NCBI GenBank assembly: GCA_016183655.1
Contig: JACPEH010000020.1
Span: forward strand, 62,001 to 126,000
From: Rhodocyclales bacterium
GTDB taxonomy: Bacteria > Pseudomonadota > Gammaproteobacteria > Burkholderiales > Rhodocyclaceae
Length of the DNA: 64,000 nucleotides
Direction: 5' to 3'
In this document: piece by piece, positions 44,786 through 52,326 of the stretch
Layout of the letters: each line of letters begins with the position of its first letter
Position numbering within the stretch: position 1 is the stretch's first letter
The notes under the pieces: model-generated
Seen by the model: only the letters and a program-made list of their open reading frames with translations
Database searches by the model: none
Told to the model about the DNA's origin: nothing
Position numbers and translations under genes: made by a program

Positions 44786-45283
44786 CTACGTCCGCAGTTT
44801 CGGCAGCGTCTCGCCGCGCGGCACGAACAGCAGCGCGACGCCGTTGTTGCAATAGCGCTTGCCGGTCGGCGGCGGGCCGTCGTCGAAGAGATGGCCGTGG
44901 TGGCCGCCGCAGCGGCGGCAGTGATACTCGGTGCGCGGCACCAGCAGTTTGTAGTCGGTCCTGGTGCCGACGGCGCCGGGCAGCGACTGCCAGAAGCTCG
45001 GCCAGCCGGTGCCGCTGTCGTACTTGGCGGCGCTGTCGAACAGCGGCTGGAAGCAGGCGGCGCAGACGAAGGTGCCGTTGCGCTTCTCCTGGTTCAGCGG
45101 GCTGCTGCCGGGGTATTCGGTGCCTTCCTCGAAGAGCACGTGGAAGGCCGGCGGCGGCAGCAGCGCGGCCCATTCGGCCTTCGTCTTGACCAGCTTCGGC
45201 GGCTCCGCGGCGGCAGCGGACGGCCTGCCCAGCGACATCAGCGACAGGCCGAGCAGCGAGTACAGGGATTGGCGACGGTTCAT
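44786..45283 (-). CDS. msrB: Exported peptide methionine-(R)-sulfoxide reductase MsrB
   Basis: This 165-residue protein starts MNRRQSLYSLLGLSLMSLGR, a signal with an RR that may direct it to Tat or Sec. The MsrB domain has zinc cysteines at 74, 77, 122 and 125, GTGWPSF at 91-97 and the catalytic Cys145 in RYCNNGVALLF. It repairs methionine-R-sulfoxide in periplasmic proteins. GGAGG lies just upstream of the ATG. It is not obviously tied to the B12 genes. Confidence 0.92.
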   Translation of the reverse strand: MNRRQSLYSLLGLSLMSLGRPSAAAAEPPKLVKTKAEWAALLPPPAFHVLFEEGTEYPGSSPLNQEKRNGTFVCAACFQPLFDSAAKYDSGTGWPSFWQSLPGAVGTRTDYKLLVPRTEYHCRRCGGHHGHLFDDGPPPTGKRYCNNGVALLFVPRGETLPKLRT

Positions 45284-45424
45284 GGTTTCCTCCAGTGGCA
45301 ATCGGTGCGTAGCTATCGGTTCCGGCTTCAACCCGCCGTCGACACGCAGGACGGTGAGGGAGAGTCTGGGCACGGCGCACTTCGCGAGTCATGATGACCT
45401 TTAGTCGCCGCAGCTCGCGAGACC

Positions 45425-45794
45425 TTACACGGGCGGCGGCGACGTCCGCCGGCGCCGCGACAGCGCGCGCGATAGCGCGGCCGGGCTGGCGTAGCCGGCG
45501 GCCTGCGCCGCGCGCTTGAGGCCGTTGCCGGCAGCGATCGACTGCTCGGCCAGCGCCAGCCGCAAGCCGGCGAGATAGCGGCTCGGCGTCAGTCGCATCC
45601 GCGCCCGGAAGGCCGCCGCGAAGGCCGTTCGCGACATGCCCGCGGTCTCGGCCAGCAGTTCGAGGCGCCACGGGCGGCTCGCCGGCCGGCGCGAGGGGGC
45701 GGTCGAGCGCTCCGGCATGCACGATCGCGACCGTCGGCGAGAGGCCGTCAAGCAGTGCGGAGAGGCGGTCGAGGCGCGGGCTGGCGGTATTCAT
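45425..45794 (-). pseudogene. AraC family regulator remnant (internal deletion and frame change)
   Basis: The first frame, from ATG at 45794, encodes MNTASPRLDRLSALLDGLSP and the start of an AraC N-terminal cupin (TVAIVHAGALDRP). In another frame, from about 45690 leftwards, comes the C-terminal AraC helix-turn-helix (LELLAETAGMSRTAFAAAF, TPSRYLAGLRLALAEQSI, AAQAAGYASPAALSRALSRR). Roughly 150-200 residues of the cupin domain are missing. It is divergent from a peroxiredoxin gene, a common arrangement for intact relatives. Confidence 0.75.
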
Positions 45795-45805
45795 GTGAAC
45801 TAACG

Positions 45806-45831
45806 GCAATCAATTGTGGATTTTTGATTGC
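45806..45831. promoter_or_regulatory. Inverted repeat between the araC remnant and the peroxiredoxin gene
   Basis: GCAATCAA (45806-45813) and TTGATTGC (45824-45831) are a perfect 8-bp inverted repeat with a 10-nt spacer in the divergent promoter region. It may be an operator; its binding protein is unknown. Confidence 0.4.
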
Positions 45832-45883
45832 TTATCGTACCGCATAGTGGAGCTTCCACCACGAATCCATCAAGGAGTCCGAC

Positions 45884-46420
45884 ATGTTGATCCCGCGCCA
45901 GGCAGTGCCCGCACTTGCCGCCGACACCGTTGCCCACGGCCGTTTCGATCTCGCCGCCGATGCCCCGCGGCATTTCTCGCTGCTCGTTTTCTACCGTGGC
46001 CTGCATTGCCCGATTTGCGCCAAGTACCTGCTCGAACTGGAACGGTTGGTGCCGGAGTTCGAGAAGCGCGGCGTCAAGGTGGTCGCGCTATCGTCGGATG
46101 ACGCCGAGCGCGCCGCAGCGATGGCGGAGAAGATCAAGGCGAGCGCGCTGCGCATCGGCTACGGCGTCGCGCTGGCCACGGCCCGGGCCTGGGGGCTTTA
46201 CCTCTCCGACAGCCGCGGCAAGACCTCGATCGGCATCGAGGAGCCGCCGCGCTTCGCCGAGCCCGGCGTTTTCCTGGTGCGGCCGGACGGAGCGCTGTAC
46301 TACGGTGCGGTGCAGACGATGCCGTTCGCGCGCCCGAATTTTGCCGACCTCCTCGCCGGACTCGATTTCGCGATCGCGAACGACTATCCGGCGCGCGGCG
46401 AGTACATCGGGCCGCTCTAG
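45884..46420 (+). CDS. Peroxiredoxin-like (AhpC/TSA family) protein
   Basis: This 178-residue thioredoxin-fold protein has FYRGLHCPICAKYL with Cys42 and Cys45 in a CxxC arrangement, then VPEFEKRGVKVVALSSDD and a C-terminal RPDGALYYGAVQTMPF. The group is redoxin-like and probably reduces peroxides or disulfides in the cytoplasm; no signal peptide is seen. AAGGAG lies upstream of the ATG. Its presumed regulator, the divergent araC gene, is broken, so expression may be altered. Confidence 0.85.
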   Translation: MLIPRQAVPALAADTVAHGRFDLAADAPRHFSLLVFYRGLHCPICAKYLLELERLVPEFEKRGVKVVALSSDDAERAAAMAEKIKASALRIGYGVALATARAWGLYLSDSRGKTSIGIEEPPRFAEPGVFLVRPDGALYYGAVQTMPFARPNFADLLAGLDFAIANDYPARGEYIGPL

Positions 46421-46430
46421 CCCCGGGGAT

Positions 46431-47117
46431 TCAGCCGAGCCGGCCGCGCAGGAAGCCGAGGATCTCGTCGATCTCGCCCGAGACCGCTTTCGTGAACATG
46501 TCGAGGCGGACAATCGCATTCACCGTCGCGTCGCATGAACTCGCCTGGCGCAGTCGCCGGGCGAGATGGACGTTGACCGTGTGCAGCGCGTCGTAGCGCT
46601 GGCGCAGTCCGGCCAGCGACCAGTCCGGCGTTTCGCCGTCGAGGTCGCGGAAGTGCTGCTTCAGGAACCACGCGGAGACGGCGCGGAACACCGTCTCCTC
46701 CTCGCCGGCGAAAGGCTGGTGGAACCAGGCCAGCGGCTTCAGGAAGGCGGTGTGCGGGCAGCCGCTGGTGGCGCCGATCAGGCCGATGATCGAGCTGGCG
46801 ACGGCCTGTGCCGGCGCGTGCGTGGCGACGGTGCGTTCGCCGGCGACCACCTCGACGTCGAGCGTCTGGTGCGACAGCACCGAACCGAGGATGTCGACCA
46901 GCGGGTCGAGCCGCGCCGCCAGCGGACACAGCGGCTCCGCGGCCGGTTCGAGCGGGCAGTGCGGGCAGCGGTGGCAGTCCAGTGCCGTCCACGCGCGCGC
47001 CGCCGGTGGCGGTTCGATGCAGCCGAGGGTGGCGCCGTCGAGGACGATCGGGATGACGCGCTGCTGGCCGTCGGGAAAGCGCAGGCGGTATTCGAAACGG
47101 CGCTGAGGGTCGGGCAT
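46431..47117 (-). CDS. Conserved hypothetical protein with CxxCxxC motif
   Basis: This 228-residue protein starts MPDPQRRFEYRLRFPDGQQR with GGAGA upstream. Cysteines at 48, 51, 54 and 64 (CHRCPHCPLE...CPLA) could bind metal or a cluster. Later parts are helical (SSIIGLIGATSGCPHTAFLK, RQYDALHTVNVHLARRL-like helices). No known enzyme motif was recognised. It lies between a peroxiredoxin gene (convergent) and a methyltransferase gene (upstream, same strand, 35 nt apart), suggesting co-expression with the latter. Confidence 0.75.
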   Translation of the reverse strand: MPDPQRRFEYRLRFPDGQQRVIPIVLDGATLGCIEPPPAARAWTALDCHRCPHCPLEPAAEPLCPLAARLDPLVDILGSVLSHQTLDVEVVAGERTVATHAPAQAVASSIIGLIGATSGCPHTAFLKPLAWFHQPFAGEEETVFRAVSAWFLKQHFRDLDGETPDWSLAGLRQRYDALHTVNVHLARRLRQASSCDATVNAIVRLDMFTKAVSGEIDEILGFLRGRLG

Positions 47118-47152
47118 GGTCGTCTCCGTTCGTCGCGCCCCGCGCTGCCGGT

Positions 47153-47992
47153 TCAGGCGAAGCGCTCGCGCAGTTCTTCCAGGCCGAAGGTGGCCAGCAG
47201 CTCGGCCAGCCGCTCGGCCGGCTTCTTCGCCGGCAGCTTCCTGTCGACGGCGATGATCAGCTCGTTCTTCAGCGAGTGCTCCCAGCCGGTCAGCTCGGTC
47301 ACCGTCACCTCGTAACCGTGCGCCTGCAACTGCAGGCAGCGCAGCACGTTGGTCAGGTGGCTGCCGAACTCGCGGGTGTGCAGCGGGTGGCGCCAGACCT
47401 CGGCGAGCGCGGCGGCCAGCGCCGTCGCCTTGTGCTTCCTGAGCGTCGCCGCGACCTCGGCCTGGCAGCAGGGCACCAGCACGATGTATTTGGCCTTTTT
47501 CGCCAGCGCGAAGCGGATCGCGTCGTCGGTGGCGGTGTTGCAGGCGTGCAGCGCGGTGACGACGTCGACGCGTTCCGGCAGTTCCGGCGAGACGATCGAG
47601 TCGGCGACCGACAGGTTGAGGAAACGCATGCCGCCGAATCCCAGGCGGTCGGCCAGTTCGCGCGAGCGCGTCACCAGTTCGTCGCGCGTCTCGATGCCCC
47701 AGATGCACGAATCCGGACCGCCGCGCGCCTTGAAGAACAGGTCGTAGAGGATGAAGCCGAGGTAGGACTTGCCGGCGCCGTGGTCGACCAGGTGGATCTC
47801 CGGGTTCGCCTGCTGCGCCTCGACCAGCAGCGGCTCGATGAAGTTGAACAGGTGGTAGACCTGCTTCAGCTTGCGGCGGCTGTCCTGGTTCATCGTCCCG
47901 TCGCGGGTCAGGATGTGCAGCTCCTGCAACAGCTCGACGGATTGGCCGGGGCGCAGCTCGTGGGTCTTGGCGGGTTTGGCTTTCTTGCTCAT
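47153..47992 (-). CDS. Class I SAM-dependent methyltransferase
   Basis: This 279-residue protein starts MSKKAKPAKTHELRPGQSVE; the frame is open 13 codons further but without support. It has motif I HLVDHGAGKSYLGFIL (68-82), then DVVTALHACNTATDDAI and IVLVPCCQAEVA, like the Methyltransf_32/GSTCD-type group that often modifies RNA. The Cys pair in VPCCQ is characteristic. The substrate is unknown. Its upstream region borders the third cobalamin riboswitch, which points the other way. Confidence 0.82.
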   Translation of the reverse strand: MSKKAKPAKTHELRPGQSVELLQELHILTRDGTMNQDSRRKLKQVYHLFNFIEPLLVEAQQANPEIHLVDHGAGKSYLGFILYDLFFKARGGPDSCIWGIETRDELVTRSRELADRLGFGGMRFLNLSVADSIVSPELPERVDVVTALHACNTATDDAIRFALAKKAKYIVLVPCCQAEVAATLRKHKATALAAALAEVWRHPLHTREFGSHLTNVLRCLQLQAHGYEVTVTELTGWEHSLKNELIIAVDRKLPAKKPAERLAELLATFGLEELRERFA

Positions 47993-48056
47993 GCGCCCGC
48001 TTATACCGCAGCCGCCCGGTGCCGGCAACACGGCCGCCGTGCTAACATCGCCGCTC

Positions 48057-48303
48057 GCTTCAGGTGCCTGCCGCGGAGAAAACGCTACGCGGCGGGTGAA
48101 ACGGGAATGAGGTCATGGCGACCGGGTCGCCAGCAAGCCTCAGCTGCCCCCGCAACGGTAGGCGAGTGTGGGTGTGTCGGGCGGTTCACAAACCGCAGCC
48201 ACTGGACGATGACGTGACCTTGCTGCAACGGCAAGGCGCGCGGATCGACCGGGAAGGCGACGCATCAAGACTCGCAAGCCCGGAGACCGGCCTGACGCAC
48301 GGT
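48057..48303 (+). promoter_or_regulatory. Cobalamin riboswitch upstream of the second TonB-dependent receptor
   Basis: GCGGGTGAAACGGGAATGAGG near 48092, GCTGCCCCCGCAACGGTAGG at 48142-48161 and the B12 box GCAAGCCCGGAGACCGGCCTG (48273-48293) are in order, with a long variable arm between. The receptor ATG is at 48425. Vitamin B12 should repress the receptor and possibly the tonB/exbB genes behind it. Confidence 0.94.
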
Positions 48304-48424
48304 GCCGCCAACCCGGCGGTCGTTCAACAGCCTGTCTGCGGGGTAGCGGAGGGCGGCGGATTCCCATGCCTTTTTCGCATGCAGCGCCGACTCCCGAGCG
48401 GACAGCCGTTTCTGGAGTCGGAAC

Positions 48425-50563
48425 ATGCGTTGCAGCTTTACCCCCATCCCCCTGAACCGCGTCGCGCTGGTACTCACGCTGGGGAGCGCGCTGGCGACCG
48501 GCGCCGGTGCCGCCCACGCCGCCGGCGTACCGACGCTGCAGGAAGTCGTCGTCACGCCGGGCGGTCACGATCTGGTCGGCGTCGCCGAATCGGCCAGCGA
48601 AGGCACGGTCACCGGCAAGCAGCTGGAAAACCGGCCGCTCCTGCGCCCCGCCGAAGTCATGGAAGCCGTGCCGGGAATGATCGTCACCCAGCACTCCGGC
48701 GACGGCAAGGCCAACCAGTACTTCCTGCGCGGCTTCAACCTCGACCACGGCAGCGACTTCGCCACCCACGTCATGGGCATGCCGGTGAACATGGCGACGC
48801 ACGCGCACGGCCAGGGCTACATGGACCTCAACTTCCTGATCCCCGAACTGGTCGGCGGCGTGCAGTACCGCAAGGGCGTCTATTCGGCCGCCGACGGCGA
48901 TTTCGTCACCAGCGGCTCGGCGCGCATCGACTACCGGCGCCGGCTCGACCGCCCCTTCGTCGAGGCCGGCGTCGGCGAACACGGCTACCGCCGGCTGCTC
49001 GGCGCCGGCAGCGTCGCAGCCAACGAAAATTCCGGCGGCCGGCAGCTGCTCGGCGCCGTCGAGGCCGCCGGCTATGACGGCCCGTGGGACCAGCCGGAGA
49101 ACCTGAAGAAGCTGAACAGCGTGCTGCGCCTGTCGGAGGGCGGCAGCGGCAACGGCTACGCGCTGTCGCTGCTCGCCTACCGCGCCGAGTGGACGGCGAC
49201 CGAGCATGTGCCGGAGCGCGCCATCAAGCGCGGCGAGATCGGCCGCTACGGCGCGCTGTCGGCCAACGACGGCGGCAAGACGCACCGCCACAGCCTCTCC
49301 GGCGAATGGGCGAAACCTGACAGCGACCGCGACGGCGCCACGCGCGTGAACGCCTATCTCATCGACTACGGGCTGAACTACTTCGCGGCGCCGTCCGGCT
49401 ACATCAGCGGCCTCTCGGGCGACCAGCACGAGCAGGCCGACGAGCGCCAGGTCTGGGGCGGCGAGGCGCGCCGCTCGTGGTTCCTCGGCCCGGCCTGGAA
49501 GGACAGCGAACTGTCGCTCGGCCTGCAGTGGCGGCACGACGACATCGACCGCCTCGGCCTGTACAACACCGTCGACCGCCGGCGCACGCAGACGGTGCGC
49601 GAGGACAAGGCCACCGAGGATGCTCTCGGCCTCTACCTGGAAGCGCGCAGCCAATGGACCGACTGGCTGCGCAGCACGCTCGGCCTGCGCCGCGACCATC
49701 TGTCGGCGCGCGTCACCGCCACCGGCGGCGCCTTCAACATGGGCAACGGCGGGCGCGCCAGCGCCGGCCAGACCAGCCCGAAGCTGGGCCTCGTCTTCGG
49801 CCCCTTCAAGCTGCTCGGCAGCACCGAGTTCTACGCCAACGCCGGCCACGGCTTCCACAGCAACGACGCGCGCGGCGCGACCAGCACCACCAACCCGGTC
49901 GACGGCAGCGCGCTGGCGCCGGTGCCGCTGATCGTCAAGGCCAGGGGCCGCGAGATCGGCATGCGCGCGGCACCGCTGCCGGGCTGGAACAGCAGCCTGT
50001 CGCTGTGGCAGATGGAGCTCGATTCGGAACTGGTCTTCATCGGCGACGAAGGCGTCACCGAGCCGAAGGGCGCGTCGCGCCGGCACGGCCTCGAATGGTC
50101 GAACTACCTCACGCCGGCCGACGGCTGGATCGTCGACGCCGACCTCGCCGTGTCGCAGGCGCGCTTCAAGGAAGCCAACGCCGACAACGGCGGCAAGCAC
50201 GTGCCCAACGCCGTGCCGCTGACCGCCTCGCTCGGCCTCACCGCCGACCCGGGCGGCCGCTGGTTCGGCGGCCTGCGCCTGCGCTACCTCGGCGCCTATG
50301 CGCTGGAGGAGACCAACACGCACAAGTCGACGCCCTTCCTGACCGCCAACTTCAAGCTCGGCTACCGCTTCGACCCGAAGCTGCAGCTGACCCTCGACGT
50401 GCTCAACCTGTTCGACCGCAAGGCCAACGACATCGAGTACTGGGGCGGTGCCTGCACGCGCAGCGAAACGGCGGGCGGCAGTTGCGGCGGCGGCATCGAC
50501 GGGCGGCTGGTCCACCCGCTGGAACCGCGCAGCTTCCGGCTGACGCTGCGCGCGAGCTTCTAG
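48425..50563 (+). CDS. TonB-dependent outer-membrane receptor under B12 control
   Basis: This 712-residue protein has a signal peptide (ending near AHAAG), a TonB-box-like LQEVVVTPG, a plug domain (NRPLLRPAEVMEAVPGMIV, FLRGFNLDHGSDFATHVMGM, VQYRKGVYSAADGDFVTSGS) and a C-terminal barrel ending in Phe. The plug has an unusual His-containing segment, MATHAHGQGYMDLNFLIPE. The substrate is uncertain: cobalt, a cobalt chelate or a corrinoid, given the riboswitch. It precedes tonB by 49 nt. Confidence 0.88.
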   Translation: MRCSFTPIPLNRVALVLTLGSALATGAGAAHAAGVPTLQEVVVTPGGHDLVGVAESASEGTVTGKQLENRPLLRPAEVMEAVPGMIVTQHSGDGKANQYFLRGFNLDHGSDFATHVMGMPVNMATHAHGQGYMDLNFLIPELVGGVQYRKGVYSAADGDFVTSGSARIDYRRRLDRPFVEAGVGEHGYRRLLGAGSVAANENSGGRQLLGAVEAAGYDGPWDQPENLKKLNSVLRLSEGGSGNGYALSLLAYRAEWTATEHVPERAIKRGEIGRYGALSANDGGKTHRHSLSGEWAKPDSDRDGATRVNAYLIDYGLNYFAAPSGYISGLSGDQHEQADERQVWGGEARRSWFLGPAWKDSELSLGLQWRHDDIDRLGLYNTVDRRRTQTVREDKATEDALGLYLEARSQWTDWLRSTLGLRRDHLSARVTATGGAFNMGNGGRASAGQTSPKLGLVFGPFKLLGSTEFYANAGHGFHSNDARGATSTTNPVDGSALAPVPLIVKARGREIGMRAAPLPGWNSSLSLWQMELDSELVFIGDEGVTEPKGASRRHGLEWSNYLTPADGWIVDADLAVSQARFKEANADNGGKHVPNAVPLTASLGLTADPGGRWFGGLRLRYLGAYALEETNTHKSTPFLTANFKLGYRFDPKLQLTLDVLNLFDRKANDIEYWGGACTRSETAGGSCGGGIDGRLVHPLEPRSFRLTLRASF

Positions 50564-50612
50564 CGATGCGCGGCATGCAGCAACGCAGGCGCCGAAGCGT
50601 GGAGGGGGGCCG

Positions 50613-51243
50613 GTGACGTCGCCCGCCGTTGCCGAAACGGCGCGCTACTACGCGCCGCCGGAAGCGCCCCGGGCCGGCCGCTCGCGCCGGCTGGCCGCGC
50701 TGCTGGCGGTGCTCGGCGTGCACCTGCTGGTCGCCGGCCTGATCGCCGTCGCCGTCGTCCGCCCCGAGCTGGCGCCGCCGCTGCGCACGCTCGCCGTGCG
50801 CCTGCTGGAGGCCCACCCCGCAGCGGGTGCAGACGCCGCCGCCGGTGCTCGCCGCCGCGAGCAACGCCCCGGCCGCGCCGGCCTTCGCCGTCGCCCCCCA
50901 ACCCGAACCGGTCGCCGCCCCGCCGGTGCCGGCGCCAGCCCCCGCCCCGGCGCCGGCCGTCGTCGCCGCCCGCTTCGACGCCGACTACCTGCAGAACCCG
51001 CGCCCGACCTACCCGCCGCTGTCCCGCCGCCAGGGCGAGGAAGGCAAGGTCGTGCTGCGCGTCCGCGTCAGCCGCGACGGGTTGCCGCTGGCGGTCGACA
51101 TCAAGCAGTCGAGCGGCTTCGCCCGCCTCGACGACGCGGCGAGGAGCGCCGTCGAACGCTGGCGCTTCGTCCCTGCCCGCCAGGGCGAGCAGGCCATCGA
51201 GTCGTCGGTGCTGGTGCCGCTGAACTTCACTTTGAGCAATTGA
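50613..51243 (+). pseudogene. tonB: TonB energy transducer with an apparent frameshift
   Basis: From GTG at 50613 (GGAGGGGG upstream) one frame encodes MTSPAVAETARYYAPPEAPR, a membrane helix (LAALLAVLGVHLLVAGLIAV) and LRTLAVRLLEA. From about 50812 the natural continuation (PTPQRVQTPPPVLAA, a Pro/Ala linker, and the C-terminal TonB domain PTYPPLSRRQGEEGKVVLRV...VERWRFVPARQGE) is in the +1 frame. The switch lies in the C-rich run around 50811-50820. Either a one-base indel is real, it is a sequencing error, or frames are switched in the cell. It would energise the neighbouring receptors. Confidence 0.82.
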
Positions 51244-51253
51244 GGATACGAAC

Positions 51254-51988
51254 ATGCAAATGGAAATGGGATTGGCGCACTTCTGGGCCCAGGGCGACGC
51301 CGTCACGCACACCGTCGCCGTGCTGCTGCTGGGGCTGTCGCTGGCCAGCTGGTACGTCATGGCCGGCAAGATCCACGGCCTCGGGCAGGCCCGCCGCTGC
51401 CACGCCCGGGCGATGAACGCCTTCTGGGGCGCCGAGTCGCTGCCGGCGGCGATCGATGCCATCCGCGCCGAGGACAAGACCGGCGTCCTCGCCGGGCTGG
51501 CGATTGCCGGGGCGAACGCCGCCGAGCTGCACCGCCAGCACGCCGCGCGCGGCATCGGCGCCGGCGTCTCGGCCAGCGAATTCGTCACGCGCGCGGTGCG
51601 CTGCCAGATCGTCGAGTCGCAGGCCCGGATCGAATCCGGCCTCACCTTCCTCGCCTCGGTCGGCTCGACCGCGCCCTTCATCGGCCTCTTCGGCACCGTC
51701 TGGGGCATCTACCACGCGCTGGTCGGCCTCTCCGGCGCGACCCAGGTGGTCCTCGACAAGGTCGCCGGCCCGGTCGGCGAAGCGCTGATCATGACCGCCG
51801 CCGGCCTCTTCGTGGCGATCCCGGCGGTGCTCGCCTACAACGCCTTCACCCGCAGCAACCGGCTGACGCTGGCGCGGCTGGACGGCTTCGCGCACGACCT
51901 GCACGCCTACCTGACCACCGGCCTGCGCGGCCGCCCCGGCGACAAGCTGGTCGACCTCGCCGCCGCGCGCACGGCGAAGAGCGCGTAA
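51254..51988 (+). CDS. exbB: Biopolymer transport protein ExbB
   Basis: This 244-residue protein has three membrane segments (VAVLLLGLSLASWYVMAGKI; TFLASVGSTAPFIGLFGTVW; LIMTAAGLFVAIPAVLAYNA) and the MotA/TolQ/ExbB signature. The channel would drive TonB. It has GAGGA before the ATG and follows tonB by 10 nt. Its partner exbD immediately downstream is truncated. Confidence 0.92.
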   Translation: MQMEMGLAHFWAQGDAVTHTVAVLLLGLSLASWYVMAGKIHGLGQARRCHARAMNAFWGAESLPAAIDAIRAEDKTGVLAGLAIAGANAAELHRQHAARGIGAGVSASEFVTRAVRCQIVESQARIESGLTFLASVGSTAPFIGLFGTVWGIYHALVGLSGATQVVLDKVAGPVGEALIMTAAGLFVAIPAVLAYNAFTRSNRLTLARLDGFAHDLHAYLTTGLRGRPGDKLVDLAAARTAKSA

Positions 51989-51992
51989 GGAG

Positions 51993-52277
51993 GTGCCGGT
52001 CGACCTGCCGCGGGTCGACGCCACCCGCATCGACGACAAGCCGCAGGTGCTCGCGGTGGCGATCGACGGCGACGGCAAGGTGTTCGTCGACGGCGTCGTG
52101 CAGCACCGCAGCGCGCTGCCCGAGGTGTTCGCCGCGGCCATGGTGAACGGCCGCGAGCCCGAGCTGCACCTGCGCGCCGACCGCGGCACGCGCTACGAGC
52201 GCGTCACCGAGGTGCTGGCCGAGGCGCAGCGGGCGGGGATCGTGAAGATCGCCTTTGTCACCGAGCCGGCGCGCTGA
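51993..52277 (+). pseudogene. exbD: ExbD, N-terminally truncated (membrane helix missing)
   Basis: The 94-residue frame begins at GTG directly after the exbB stop and its TAAGGAGG. It encodes only the periplasmic ExbD domain (PVDLPRVDATRIDDKPQVLA, VFVDGVVQHRSALPEVF, RYERVTEVLAEAQRAGIVKI). The usual N-terminal 40-45 residues, with the membrane helix and its essential Asp, are absent, and no frame upstream supplies them. A deletion of about 130 nt is the simplest reading. The product could not function as a standard ExbD. Confidence 0.78.
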
Positions 52278-52326
52278 ACGGATGGTCCCAGCGCGACAGA
52301 TTCACTGCAACGAAACGAGAAACGAA

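Noticed and set aside
51254-52277. A missing exbD N-terminus hidden in another frame of exbB
   Set aside because: No frame across the 3' part of exbB encodes an NTTPLVDVMLV-like helix, so the helix is truly absent.
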